From Fratercula arctica (lineage: Eukaryota > Chordata > Aves > Charadriiformes > Alcidae): a stretch of 64,000 bases of DNA. Position 1 is the stretch's first letter. Every line of letters starts with the position of its first letter. A model generated the notes under the pieces. That model did no database searches, had not been told where the DNA came from, and was given only the letters and a program-made list of their open reading frames with translations. A program made the position numbers and the translations under genes. The DNA is taken from NCBI GenBank assembly GCA_947846985.1, contig CANTUZ010000002.1:18429587-18493586 (forward strand), given 5' to 3'. Below are positions 52,861 to 64,000 of this stretch, piece by piece.

Positions 52861-55153
52861 TGGTTTTTACTGTTAACCCATAAAGGTTTGCAGTAGGAGG
52901 GCTAACAAATTCATCCTTCCAGTCAGCACAGCACGTGCTATAAATCCCTTTCTAAATAACACCCAAAAAAAAGAAGCCTAGGTCAGATATTTGTTTATCC
53001 ATTATGAAATGCTTGTGGGAGACTATCACCAAGGAATCTGACAACATTACACTATTAATTACATGCCAACTCAATGAGGAAAGATTTGATTTCAGTCAGC
53101 TTTGCAGCAAACTTGAAAAGGACATAATACCATATAACCGTCAGTTCTTTAACAGCTCGCCTCCAACACTACACAGCCCTGACTCCCATTATAAGCTCTG
53201 CTAAAGTCTGGCTAGGAAAATAAGTCTCAAACAGTGCCCTGCATCTCACCAAGGAGAACACACTGTCGCTGGTCATGGGAAATTTAGAGCCAGCCGTGAC
53301 AGCCCGAACAATGAAGTGATTTACACCAGGTTTGTATCTAGTTTGCTAACTCATAAATTCTTACATGCAGGTGCATAGCCCAAGACTGTAAGACCATTTG
53401 CACCATGCCTACTATTATGTGGGGCTTTCAGTGCACTTATTAATGCAAATGTTAATATAGACCTGCAAACTCAATTCTCTTTTATGGTTTATAAAATACA
53501 CCTATCCCAGTCTCTGTGGGCATGTACACTCATTTTATAAAAATCACATGTATTAAAATGTAACTAGATGCCTACTCCCACTTCAGCAGGCTCCAGGCTG
53601 CACAGGGAAAAAAAGTCTTCAAGTTCCCAGGCACTTGGGGAAAAAAACTTGAGTGGTACCAGTTAAAGCTCATATCTGATATTTTGATGCAAGAAGCAAA
53701 TTTCAAAGACAGATTTCCCTGAAAAGCTTGGTCTGAGGTGTGATGGCAAAGGGATATTGCCAACATTGGGTCTTAACAGAAAAGGTCAGAGCAGCACTAA
53801 AGTTGTTCCTGGAAAAAAATATGTGGGGGAACGGGGGGAAATATTCACTCTAGCTGTCACTGTGAACATAAATTATCATTATGCAATTTGTTCATCTGAA
53901 GGGACATAACAGCTGATGACAGGTCAGTTGTTATACTTGGTGTCACTGTGAAGCCAAAGGAGTGAGGTAACAGGGTTGTGGGGGTGACTTCATTACAAGC
54001 TGCTCCATAACCTCTGCCCGGAAGAAAGAGAGAGCAGTGGTAAATGAAAGCTTTGTTGAAAAGGAGTTTTCTCTAGAGCCTGGGTCCAGACCTTGTTCCT
54101 GCAAGTTTCTGACAGCTTTCCTCCTCCCACCCAACAAAAGGACATGATAGTAAATCTTCGTCAGTAGCAATGCGGTACCCCCCCGAGATCGGAGCAGCTG
54201 TGGTTGGTATCACACGCACTTCCAGGTCATAGTGCCTCACTGTGTCTGCAGCCACAGGTCATTTGAAGCTCGAACAGGGACTTTCATCCCTCCACCAAAA
54301 GGCTCGGCTGCACGAGCACTGCCAGTTCCCACCAGGCAGTTTCACGTGGACCTCTCCAGTCCAGGGCCTGCTCCAGGCAGGAGTGGCTTCACGAGGGACA
54401 ACGTGGAGTGGATCCTGTGTGGAGGTGGCCTGGGGTCTGCAGGAGGTCAGCCACCGGGGTGAGTTTGGGGAATGTTTCTGTAGGAGAGACTGTGGTTTGG
54501 AGCCTCTTCCAGCACAAACTTTCCTGTCTTTGCTTCTCTATAATTCATTCTTAATAGGTCTGATGTCCCTGAGGAAGCCTGGGAGGATGGTCCAAAAGGA
54601 AAAGGGTTTTAAGAGTTGCTGTGCTGGATTGGATGAGTCCTGGCTGTGTCTAGAAAGCCTTTGGTAGTGTGGGTCTCTGACTGAATGGTATCTGCATTCA
54701 GAAACTCAGTTGGTTGTTCACATCAGGCTCAAAATGTGATCACTGCAAGTGTAAGCATGGGAAGGCCAACTCCTGCCTCCTCCAGTTCAAGCTAGAGGAG
54801 CTTGAGGTTTGCTGTGCTTGGGTTTTTCAAAGGTGCTACAGTCTTTGTACCAAGATTAAATGACATTTCTTGTAAGAGGAAAGGGCCTGGCCTGGTGCTC
54901 TGAGCTACAGTTTCCCCTGCCTTGCACTGCTGAGCAGCCTGTGCTAAGCCACCCTCCCGCCCCAGATGTGGATAAACGTTAGTGATGTTGTATGATTAGT
55001 TAGTTTGAGATCCTTCGGGAGGAAAGGAGCTGTGTCAATGCAGAAGAGTACAGGGATGTTAACTCTGGTTAACCCATTTTTATTCTTGGAGAACCAGAGA
55101 TCTGAAAGTCTTATGTGCCCTGAAATTGCGGTTTGGAAAATACAACAGGCAAG

Positions 55154-55178
55154 GGGTGTGTGTGTGTGTGTGTGTGTG
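55154..55178 (+). repeat. (GT)n dinucleotide repeat
   Basis: About twelve uninterrupted GT/TG units in intron 4. This is the longest pure dinucleotide repeat in the window and likely polymorphic. Confidence 0.95.
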
Positions 55179-57798
55179 ACCTACAGAAATACCTCATCTC
55201 ACCACTGATTCACTCACACATATAAACTTCATTTTTCATTCAGCTGCCCCAATTTATTTCCTGTTCCTCCCTCTTTTTCCTCCTCTTGCTTGTTTTGAAA
55301 ATGCTGGTCAACACATGTTAAGCCAGAGTCTCCAAAACCAACAAAAGAAAGTTCAGGAGAGGCAGGGAGAGAAACAGCTGAATAACACTGCCAATTTTAA
55401 AATGAAGATAAGTTATACAGGACCTTTTACTGAACCAACAAATATTTTATAGTGTTCACCATTTGGGGCCAGCAGTTCTTTCTTCCCCCCTCCATTTTGA
55501 GCTACAATAGAAGGTGTGTAATTCGTCAGGAATCTGTACACGTTTAAGTAGCTTCAAGAAATATGACGGTCATGTGGGACTGACCTACTGTGTCTTGACT
55601 TCCACGTCCATTTTTTCCCCACTACATAATGTTCTGTACCCTTTCGTCTCTGTCTCGTTCCCTCATTCACACGTTCTTTCCCCTGTTGGTTTCAAGCCAT
55701 CTTTGCTTTGTCAGTGTTACCTGATAACACAAAGCAGGGTTTTAAGACAGTTGTTGCGGTTCGCCTTGAGCTGTATATAACACCGAGCGGGGGAGCAACG
55801 TGGATGCTTCTTGGTCCTACGTAAGTGGTCGGTCTTTCCTTTGCTGTTCCCGGCAGGGCCTTTAGGTAAAGTCACTTCATCACCACACACGTGTGATATT
55901 CTTAGGTCAGAAATCTTAGATCCAAAGAATAAAACGTAACTGTAATTAACATTATTTAGCACACCCCTGAAGTCATCCAAGTATATAAAAGTTATTAGTC
56001 TGGACTCGGCGAACTGCAAGGGTCTGAATTGTTCTGAAATATTTGAATGTGCCGTGTAGCCAGAGTCTTTGTATGTTGTAAATTGGCATAGACAAATGTT
56101 CTGCGGCTTTCATGCTCTCGCTTTAATACTGGATACAGTATGTAAAAGGACACTGTGTATGTGCTTAGATATATATCTTCTTGTGAATTATTTGTATATT
56201 ATTTTGACAACGGTGAAGTGTAATGGCAATGTACTGGAGGTAAGTGATGCTGTTGTCTAGTTTAAGGATGGTTTGCCTGCAAGAACCCTGGCATTTATTT
56301 TCTTCAGGTGAGCCTTTCTGACGGCAGAAGAACAAAGGAAAACATTTTAAATACAGGAGAATCCTGGAAAATTCTGCTCTTAAATGCTTTTGAAATGGTC
56401 AAAGTATTGCCTAGGCATGTTGTCTTTGGACTTCGGAGACTCATTTCCATCTCTGCTAAAATGGGACTGCAACCTACCTTGCAAGAGAGTTGTCACGATC
56501 AGCCAGTGAATATTTATGAAGAAATTTCGTGGCGAAAAAAAAAATAATATATGCTACATATATTATTAATAATTATGTGAGTCCTGAAAAATACCATACT
56601 GTATCACAAAGCTGGTATTGTCCAGTGACTACACTCTTGGCACTGCATGCTACAGTAAACTGTATACTGAAAACTCAAACTAATGGAAAGGTATACAGGA
56701 TTCCATTGGTAAGTGATTTATAGTGACTTCCTATTATAAACAAGAGGGAACAAATATCCTGCCTTGCTGGTTTCTTTGGGCGGATGGTGAGAGCAGAATG
56801 AGACATTCCTGGCCAGGCAAAAGCTGATTCTCTGGATGCTTGCAACTGGGAGCAGAATGAAGCACCAGAAAGTGAGGTATAAATGACAATCCCCAATTTT
56901 AAATGATTGAGTTTCCATTTTCATAGTGCTTAAAACTTTCCAGTTGTAGAGCAAACAACCACTGTTTTAAGTGATTTCCAAACTTGTAACAAAAAGATGT
57001 TTCTGATGTTTAATATTAAATAGACTTACTGTAGGACCTCAATATATGCTGAAAGCCTATCAACATCCTTTCATAAGAAACACATTGCTTTCTGAGACAG
57101 AACAAAACACCTTCAGCAGCAGCTTCTTTTCGGGTTTCAATTAATAAATATGCTATTGAGCACAACTGTAGTTTGTTTAGTAAAGTTATTTGTGCTGGCC
57201 AGTGGTATGCTGTTGATAAACTTCCCTATCAAATAAGTCTTGGGAACAGTGTGGAATATAATAATACATCAGCACTGGCTTTCTCTGGAGTCACTTGTCT
57301 TCATCTAAGCCTGACAAGTCTGTAGGGTTTGAAATTTGTGCCACAGGCTGCCTTGATCCAACTAGTGAGTGGACCACACTTTTTCAGGAGAGACTGGAGG
57401 TGAGAGTGCTTGGAGAGGGCAGCTATGGAGCATCCTTGGTACCTTTTATAAAGTGCTGCCTCTCATGTAGTGAGAGAGGGCTCATGAGTGAAGTGAGAGG
57501 TCAGCCCATCAGCACTTGCTCTGGGGTGAGTCCTCAGCTGAGGCTGCTTAGTGAGGTTCAGTACGCTGCATCATTTTTCCATTCCTTCCGTCACCATTTC
57601 CAGAGATGTTATCGAGTCCCAGTGCCATTTCCTCACTGCCTGAGAGAAGAAATAAAGGAACATGTTGTGCAATGGTCAAGAAATCAAACACTTTCCATAT
57701 TGAGAAGGCTGTTTGGTTATATTCATGAAGCAGTCTCACCAAAATGTTGCTTTTACAGTTGAAATATACTTTGCAATTTTTGCGCAGGTATGTCAAAT

Positions 57799-57830
57799 AT
57801 CAAAAGCTTTAATTATCAAAAGCTTTAATT
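57799..57830. repeat. 16-base tandem duplication with homeodomain-like cores
   Basis: ATCAAAAGCTTTAATT occurs twice head to tail. Each copy contains AAAGCTTT and TTAATT, and the junction creates TAATTAT, a typical homeodomain core. A binding role is only a suggestion. Confidence 0.9.
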
Positions 57831-60746
57831 AGTAGTTGGGGGTAGAGTAGGTAGATTGCAAAAGATGGAGAAAAAGCAAAATGTCGAGCAAGATTCACCT
57901 TTTATATTTTAAACTTCATAAAATTTTGTCATCTACGTTGCCTCTCTTGTCAGTGAAAAGCCAGACGTGGCCAGATTGTGATTCTTCCAGGCTGAGCAAA
58001 GCAGTTAAGGCTGTAGTTACACCAGCAGTTTAATCTCCAAAGGAGAGATGTGGTCCATCCTCATCCAGCTCACAGCATTTCCACATGGATGTTAATGCTG
58101 CCCAAAGGGAAACAGTGGGAGGACTTGGCCATGGAAGAGGGCTTTGCGATCTGGTTTTGCAGCAGCACCCAGGGATGTTGGACTGTGGCGTTAGACAGCT
58201 GGGCTGAAACCCCTTCTTGGAGGGCATGTCTGTTGTTTGGGAATGGAGTCTGGACAGCTAACCTGGATAAATACATGAGTTGGATGGCAGGTTCATGGCA
58301 AAGTGAGGTGAAGCCTGCTCTTCCTTTTGAGTTGGATCAAGTTGGTTTCATCGGCAAGATGCGAAGGAGAGCATGGTAAACGGTCTTTGTCTCTCTCAAG
58401 ACGGTTATTCCCATCCAAAACACATGGTAGTAATACTTATTTCCTTCACCAAGGGCTGTTCAGACAGATGTGAGACGCTTGGATGCTGTGGTCGTGCAAA
58501 CTGAGATATGCTGTCAGAAGTTTGGTATAGCAGAAAAGGATTTTTGGCAAGAAAAACAGGACCTGTGCTTTGGAAATGATGGATTTTAAGACTTCATTGT
58601 ACTAACATGCTTTTACAGCAGTTATTAGCAAGAGCTTTGCAAATTGTCAGTGATGGTTTTATTGTAACCCAGTTTCGAGTTTCTTTGACATAAATTATTT
58701 GTTTGAAAAAAAATAAAATCTGAATGGAGTAAAAAAAGACTTGTAATTCAGGAAAAATCTTCAGCAAAGTTAAAGAATGGGTAGCTCTGCCTCTGGATTG
58801 TATGTTTTAGCTTTTATATACCATGGGCAAGCCACTTTCTTTCAGAGTTGGCTAAACACCAGTAAAAAATATTTGCAAATACTCCTTCAAATAAACGCTG
58901 GAATTGGAATGTGTGTCACCATTCACACCTACTTTCCTCAGAAGTTTGTACAAGCAATTTTTTTGTTCGCAGGAAATATTTTCCACAGCAAAAGAAGCTG
59001 ACAGATGCTTGAGAGAGGTGTATTTATATCCAGGTTTGCTCTGGCAACGACATTCTCTATTACTTGCCATTTCCATTTCTATACCTACTGACCTATTCAG
59101 TCCTAAACCTCCTCTTTAAAATTGTCTCTTTTAAAAAAAAAATGAAGCAGGGTTGAAAAATTATTTGTAGCCAAGTACAGCATGAAGAAGACTTTTGGTA
59201 TCATGCAATACCTCTCTCTGGATAAAATGGTTTCTTTTTTCATTGGTTTCCCTCTCCTCTGTATAGGTTGAACTTCCTCCTCTTGAATCCCATTCAAGCA
59301 TTGATCTAGGAGAGCTTAAGAGATAGTGATTTAAGATGTGCTCTTTTGGAACAAAATGTAAACCTTGGTCACTTTTGGACATTTATTTATAAAGCTGTTT
59401 TGCAAAAGGATGGAGGCCTGCTAAATTAAACAGCTTGGCAAACATCCGACTTTTGAAATTACAGCTGGCATCCCTGCATTTCTTTGGTGAGACTGTGGTC
59501 TTCAGTGGTCACCTCCAAGTGCTGGGGAGCGCAGCTGGGCTGAGTTTTTTGACACGGGTTGGCTGTATGCTGGTCAGTGGTGGGCAAAGTTGCTTGTAAG
59601 TGGAGAACTACCAAGGGTTGCAATGTGCTTTGACCACTGGAAGCTCTGTGCAAAGAAAAGATCAACTTTTAATTAATAATCTGATGGAAATCTAGCAACG
59701 AGGTTGATTTTTAGTTGGGAATCTAGTTCATAAAGAGGTGCATTACTTTATGAGAATTATGCTGCATTTAGGAGCTTTTTGGGTCCTGTAGCCATTAGTG
59801 CTCATGCTCATGCTGTTGCTGTTTCTTTTGTTTGACTGGTTCTCCATAGGTATTGCAGTAGGGCACGGCTTCTCGCTCCTCTATAATGCATTTCTGTGTC
59901 AGGATAGCAAGCCCACTGAATAAAGCTTATACATTTCTGCCTGGTAAATATTTCTGGCTTCTCAGCGACGTGAGGACTTAATGAATGAACAAATGTGACT
60001 CTTGATGGGAAAGTGTAACTTATGCCTGTGATGCAATTTCATCTTTGAAGGCTGTTAACCAGGTGTGCTTGTTACTTGTACCCTTCTCAGCCTGCCTCTG
60101 TGACTGAGTCGCAGCCTGGGCAAGGGGCGCATTAAAAGCCACACACATCATCTGTATATGGGTGAAAGTCCTATTTTTAGCACATAGAAGAAGCCATTCA
60201 CTGAAGGGCAATGAAGCTGATTTTTATTTTTAGGTTTTGCAAGTCCGTATGTCCTTGTGATTTATGTTTTGAAAAACTAGCTCTATCACGCTGTAAAATG
60301 TGGGTGAACCTCCAAGACCAGCTTTATTCTTACTATTGCCAAAGTAACCAAAATCCTTTTTCCCGGACAAGGCTGGTGTGGGATGCGCTGGGCGGGGTTC
60401 AGCACCAGTTCTGCCAGTGCCGTTCTGGTGAGGGTCAGTGAAGTTCTGCCTCACCAAAGCCTATTTCTGTAAGATCATGTCTTGGGAACATCCCCACAGT
60501 TGAAATTTCCCCAAAGCACTTATTTTTGACATGTGCCCTGCTCTGAGCTTGGTGTAGATTTCTCCAGGCAGACACTTGTGTGAAGCAGACCCTTTAGATG
60601 TGTCTAAACAAAAATTTTATTTGGAAATCTGGTATGAATTTTGGAATTAATCTTGGGTTATTTTTCCATGTGCCTATTCCATGAACTTGCTTGTTTTAAA
60701 AGCTATTAAAAGAAAAGAGGCATCAATTTTTTTTTTCTGTTTTCAG

Positions 60747-60780
60747 AAACTCTGGAGAATGGACCAAATAAGTGTGAAAG
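60747..60780 (+). CDS. MKX: MKX coding exon 5 (34-base microexon)
   Basis: Encodes two bases of codon 278, residues 279-288 (TLENGPNKCE) and two bases of codon 289. It starts after a T-rich tract ending CTGTTTTCAG and ends GAAAG before GTGAGT, an excellent donor. At 34 bases it is far below normal exon size, but both splice sites are strong. The encoded TLENG-NK segment matches my memory of mammalian MKX, where one position (Cys287 here) is glycine. Skipping it would join phase 1 to phase 2 and frameshift the C-terminus, so it must be included for a normal protein. Only 109 bases separate it from the last exon. Confidence 0.95.
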
Positions 60781-60889
60781 GTGAGTAAGGGACTTCACAG
60801 TTTTCCAAAATAATAATTATTACAGTTTTCCTGACATCATGTAGCTATGTAAGCTGTACACGTAAATATTTGTTATTGCTTGAATCTAG
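60781..60889 (+). other. MKX: MKX intron 5 (109 bases)
   Basis: GTGAGT to GAATCTAG. It is near the lower size limit for vertebrate introns. The small intron next to a microexon suggests splicing by intron definition. Confidence 0.93.
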
Positions 60890-61076
60890 TGCAGCTAACA
60901 GAAAAGGAACCAGCAAAGATGAAACATACTGGAAGGAGATCAACGCAGCTATGGCCCTAACGAACCTTGCCCAGGGGAAGGATAAACTGCAGGGAACTAC
61001 CAGCTGCATCATTCAGAAATCATCACATATATCAGAAGTAAAGACTGTTAAAGTGCCATTAGTTCAGCAGTTTTAA
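60890..61076 (+). CDS. MKX: MKX coding exon 6 (C-terminus and stop)
   Basis: Encodes the last base of codon 289 (Ser, AG|T), residues 290-350, and TAA at 61074-61076. Conserved blocks are SKDETYWKEINAAMALTNLA (297-316), GKDKLQGTTSCIIQKSSH (318-335) and the terminal VKVPLVQQF. This end of MKX is highly conserved among vertebrates and includes part of the mapped repression regions. No in-frame break is present. The length of the whole protein agrees with the family to within a few residues. Confidence 0.97.
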
Positions 61077-62760
61077 GAGATGGGTCCTTTTTCTTCTTCC
61101 TGTCAAACGGACATTTTCCTCACAGGAAAATCAGCAAAATCAGATTCACAGATATGAGGCAAATGTGGAAAATAGGCCCCCTTTTACAGTATGGTCAGTT
61201 TAAAAAAAATAGCGTTCCTTCTGACTCAGACGTTTTCATTGTATTAAATGAAATGTTCAATTGCTTCTATAAAAGGCATGTAAATTATAAAAAAACCTGT
61301 TTTTATCAAAACATTAACTTATTTTATGTTAATCAAAGTGCGCATAAGATGTTTGCATTGCTATTACAGTAAGTGCCTTGCTTTCAAAAGATAAGCTATA
61401 ACGTGGGCATAGTACAACAGTATTATGCCTCAAAATGACAATGCCATATTGCTTAAACTTTGTATATTATTCCAAGTGGGCTTAAGCAGCCTAGGGCTAA
61501 ACACAGTACTGCTGGAGGCCCTGGAGACTTGTGCTTATTTGACTTGTACGAATTGACGAGTCTTAATGAAATTGTTACATCATTTTCTCTCTCTTTTTTT
61601 TAGTCAACAGTGTTATAAAAATTGTACAGTATGTTTTGTCGAAGTGACAATGAGGTTGTTATGCATGTTTCTTACCTGTATATGCAGTATATTAAAATAC
61701 CAAAATCATTCCTTTGAAAAGTGCAATACTCTAGAACACACAAATTTAGGAAATAAGTTAATTGTTCGTATTATTTTGAATTTATACATATGCTCCCAGC
61801 TGTGTTGCTCATTAAAGATTTCTAGTTGAGAAGGTTCTAACCAGACTAGCTGTAAATTCAAGTTGAATTTCTATAATTTTAAAGCTTTGCTATTGACTTA
61901 CTGAAGTTATCATAGAAGTAAAATTGATTTCTTCGTGTACAAAACTAAATCTATAGTGCCATCTATTATTTGCAATGGAGCTCAAAAAAGTTTCCATGGT
62001 GGAACTTACTACTTTAATGTGGTTTAAATATTTTTATTTTGTAGGTACTGCATAAATGAGGACAGTTGATTGACAGTTCACATTTCAGTGAGAAAAAACT
62101 CTAATATAAACTATCAAAGCCCAAACTAGAAACACAAATGGGAAATGAAACATTGAAAAATCTCAGCATTTAAGGTGGGAGGGTTTTAAGTAGATACTAA
62201 ACCATGTATTAAATGTCATGTCTCTAAACTTGACTGCTATTGAGTGTAATGACTAGCATAAAACCGGGTTTATTTTTACGTTTTATTGGGAGGTGTACAA
62301 GTTATTCTGAGGTCATATAACAATAGTCTAATGAGGTTTACGGTGCTTGAATAAACAGTGGCAAAGTCAAAACCAATTTATACTGAATCAGTTACAGAAA
62401 ACTGGAAAAGAGCTGATTGTTGCTAGGATTTGGATTTTTTTCCTGTGGGTATCCTGTCAGGTTCTTTCCTACTTATCCCTTTCCTTGTTTCCCTTTTCGG
62501 TGAGCCATCAATGAACAAGACAAGACTTTAGTCCTGCTCCCGCTGAGTTTAATGGCAGAACTCCCACTTCAGTGGAAGCAGGACTGTGCTAATGATGACA
62601 CTAACTTGCAAGTAGAGGCTGTTCCAGTTGCACTAAAATAGTCGAGATACATTGCAAATATCAGCCTTGGTGTGACTTCTGAGGAAACTTCTTGATGTAA
62701 CATAACATGTTGTTGGGTTTATTTAGTGTACAATGAAAATTATTTGATATGAAAATATTT

Positions 62761-62768
62761 TGTACATA
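62761..62768 (+). promoter_or_regulatory. MKX: Pumilio response element in 3' UTR
   Basis: TGTACATA matches the UGUANAUA consensus for Pumilio proteins, which repress or destabilise mRNAs. An 8-mer match in 2 kb of AT-rich UTR can be chance. Confidence 0.4.
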
Positions 62769-63032
62769 TATATTTTTACTTTGTTTTCTAAATTGCTGAT
62801 TTGCATTGACTTAAAGTGCCAAGCAAGAAATGTATGTCATGACTGTATGAACAGTTGAAGTATATGTTTTACTGACTTGCATCATTATATGTCTAAGATT
62901 CCATGACATTAATTTTTGATACTTTACTGGATTTTGACATAATAATGTGAGTTTATAACTAATAGCAGAGAATTAATACTTCACTTTTGTTCATACTATT
63001 GTAAGTTATTCTGGTATTAAATATTTTGTGAC

Positions 63033-63038
63033 AATAAA
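63033..63038 (+). terminator. MKX: Probable main MKX poly(A) signal
   Basis: AATAAA is followed within 30-35 bases by a T/GT-rich element (TTTTTCTGTTAG, about 63057-63068), the usual cleavage-signal arrangement. Its distance from the stop, about 1.96 kb, fits the mammalian UTR length. A second AATAAA at 63508-63513, followed by TTGTTGGTTTG, could give a longer form. Confidence 0.6.
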
Positions 63039-63507
63039 TTGATGGCTTTGACAAACTTTTTCTGTTAGAAATATTCACAGTGGTTTTGTCTGTATAAAAG
63101 ACAACAAAATTTGTCATGTAAAAAAGGTACTTTTGGGGACTTCTCTGGAGTAAACTGGAGAAGACAAGCCATGGTATAAACAACTTGTCCATGGTTCTTT
63201 TTTTAAATGATCAAAGCACAAAGAATAATCTGTAAAACACATCAAGTGGGTTTTAAATTTAGGAAATACTTGGCATAATTTCTTGTTACCATTTCCTTTA
63301 ATTTATTTTTTTTTCTACTGCTGCTTTAGAGTTTTCTGAAAACACAAATTCTAATGAATATGTGTGTGTCTTTTTTTAAATAACAAAAATCATGATCAGT
63401 GCTGAGCCAACAGCTAATGAAGACTCAATAATTATTTATGATATTGGAAAAACAAACATTATTACTATTGCTCTTCTTTGTTTCAACATATGTAACCATT
63501 TTAGTAA

Positions 63508-63513
63508 AATAAA
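63508..63513 (+). terminator. MKX: Alternative distal poly(A) signal
   Basis: AATAAA is followed 18-28 bases later by TTGTTGGTTTG, a good GT-rich downstream element. Use of this site would extend the 3' UTR by about 0.5 kb. Confidence 0.4.
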
Positions 63514-63539
63514 TAACTGCAAACAACATCTTGTTGGTT

Positions 63540-64000
63540 TGAATTAAATATTCATTTATCTGTCCTTAGTCATTTGCATTTCTGGTTTCCTATTATAGTC
63601 AGGGTTTCTCTATACTGGAATACAAGCATGCGATAGGCAAAGACAAAAGAGGAATGCTGGTCTTTTGATTAATACACCTCGTGGTGCACAGTTATGTGAA
63701 GTAGTTTAGCACACCCCTGATGAAAATGACTGTTTGGCAAGTTTACGCTAATGACTGCTAATGACAACATGGCGTGAAGCTTATAAATCCTCCACATTGG
63801 AGGCATGCAGAGGGAAGCCATAGCTAGTCACCGTCCTCAGTCACTGGTGAAGGTCCGTGAGCTGTGAAAGACTTTGGTTGTTTAGCGTTTTTTTTTTTTA
63901 TTGCAGGCTACATTTTTCTGCAGTACCATGTACAGATACAGTCTGTTTGTGGAGCCTTGGTGGAGAAGGAGATGCAGTCAGCCCATCTAGTAATGAGAGC
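63540..64000. other. Downstream flank, nothing recognised
   Basis: Ordinary AT-leaning sequence with a T10 run near 63890. In mammals RAB18 lies downstream, convergent with MKX, but no exon of it is visible here. Confidence 0.6.

Larger units (their letters stand above)
43361..60426 (-). other. Speculative antisense multi-exon ORF chain in MKX intron 4
   Basis: On the minus strand, several open segments are bounded by good splice-like sites whose phases fit end to end. In transcript order they are about 59305-59212, 59007-58933, 56013-55721, 54013-53947, 51293-51213, 50831-50738, 50567-50449, 49809-49591, a 26-base piece near 47300, and a final 43730-43361 ending in TGA. The last is preceded by CCCTTGTTTCAG and carries a basic PAKKRK stretch. 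I recognise no protein family, no 5' end and no nearby poly(A) signal, and no mammalian gene is known here. Comparable or longer chance ORFs occur on the opposite strand (57295-57762, for example). I therefore give this a low probability. Confidence 0.15.
26839..60746 (+). other. MKX: MKX intron 4 (33.9 kb)
   Basis: The gene's dominant intron, GTAAGG to TTTTCAG. It holds a 33-base tandem repeat right after exon 4, a CpG-rich patch at about 29640-30120, a purine-rich block at about 42000-42240, a G-rich block (42634-42686), one CR1 LINE copy (44061-44382), a pyrimidine-rich block (52690-52860), a (GT)n tract (55154-55178) and a 16-base duplication (57799-57830). Minus-strand exon-like segments between 43.3 and 60.5 kb are described separately with low confidence. 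The rest shows nothing I can name. Such long introns in developmental genes usually carry enhancers, but I cannot pick them out without conservation data. Confidence 0.9.
15943..61076 (+). other. MKX: MKX gene, coding span (six coding exons)
   Basis: Mohawk homeobox, a nuclear TALE-class homeodomain protein acting mainly as a transcriptional repressor in tendon, ligament and muscle-lineage cells. The six coding exons total 182+160+154+336+34+187 = 1053 bases, or 350 residues and a stop. All introns have GT/AG ends, and junction phases are 2, 0, 1, 1 and 2 in order. Recognition rests on the N-terminus starting MNTIVF, the TALE homeodomain with PYP loop (94-96), recognition helix WFANARRR (118-125), the conserved middle region and the C-terminus ending VPLVQQF. 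No frameshift or premature stop is seen, so the gene appears intact. Confidence 0.97.
61077..63060 (+). other. MKX: MKX 3' UTR (to the inferred main poly(A) site)
   Basis: About 2 kb of AT-rich sequence follows the stop without other gene signals, in line with the roughly 2 kb 3' UTR of mammalian MKX. It contains several ATTTA words, a Pumilio-type TGTACATA at 62761-62768, an 8-base match to the miR-25/32/92 seed complement (GTGCAATA, 61721-61728) and a miR-124-type GTGCCTT (61373-61379). Earlier hexamers (ATTAAA 61811, AATAAA 62350) could produce shorter forms. The end point is inferred. Confidence 0.7.

Noticed and set aside
54073..54255. Minus-strand segment considered as an exon of the antisense chain
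   Set aside because: Its acceptors give the wrong phase to follow the segment at 56013-55721, and no good donor was found.
57295..57762. 155-codon + strand open frame in intron 4
   Set aside because: No recognised family and no good flanking splice pair. It serves as an example of how long chance ORFs get here.
1..64000. tRNA, rRNA or CRISPR-type features
   Set aside because: No tRNA B-box within a foldable context, no rRNA-like blocks, and no regularly spaced repeats beyond simple tandem arrays.

Overview
The window is vertebrate nuclear DNA, most likely from a bird. The evidence is one 3'-truncation-type CR1 LINE copy with the typical sauropsid tail (44061-44382), a very low load of other recognisable repeats, a GC-rich CpG-island promoter and a fairly compact gene. 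A turtle or crocodilian cannot be excluded, because CR1 occurs there too.

One gene is certain: MKX (Mohawk homeobox), on the + strand. It has six coding exons: 15943-16124, 18273-18432, 25108-25261, 26503-26838, 60747-60780 and 60890-61076. All junctions have GT/AG signals and compatible phases. The exons join to 1053 bases, giving 350 residues plus stop, close to the roughly 352 residues of mammalian MKX. MKX is a TALE-class homeodomain repressor needed in tendon, ligament and muscle-lineage development. The homeobox is split between coding exons 2 and 3.

Layout: 1-13.9 kb is upstream flank with no supportable gene, a few simple repeats and some small CpG-rich patches. About 13.9-18.4 kb is a large CpG island holding the promoter region, a CRE cluster, G-quadruplex-prone tracts, GC minisatellites and coding exons 1-2. 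18.4-26.8 kb holds introns 2-3 and exons 3-4. 26.8-60.7 kb is a 33.9 kb fourth intron with the CR1 element, simple repeats, an in-frame read-through segment with a 33-base tandem repeat, and a speculative set of antisense exon-like segments. 60.7-61.1 kb holds a 34-base microexon and the last coding exon. 61.1 to about 63.06 kb is the 3' UTR. The remainder is downstream flank. Transcription factors act through MKX only here; no second gene is firmly supported, so there is no operon-like or pathway relation among genes to describe.

Most interesting items: (1) exon 4 can read on into intron 4 for 73 codons that contain three in-frame 33-base repeats; (2) the MKX frame stays open about 0.9 kb upstream of its ATG, through an 18-base repeat; (3) a strong-looking unused splice acceptor lies in intron 1; (4) a phase-compatible chain of minus-strand exon-like segments lies inside intron 4. 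The last is speculative, because long chance ORFs are common on both strands of this window.
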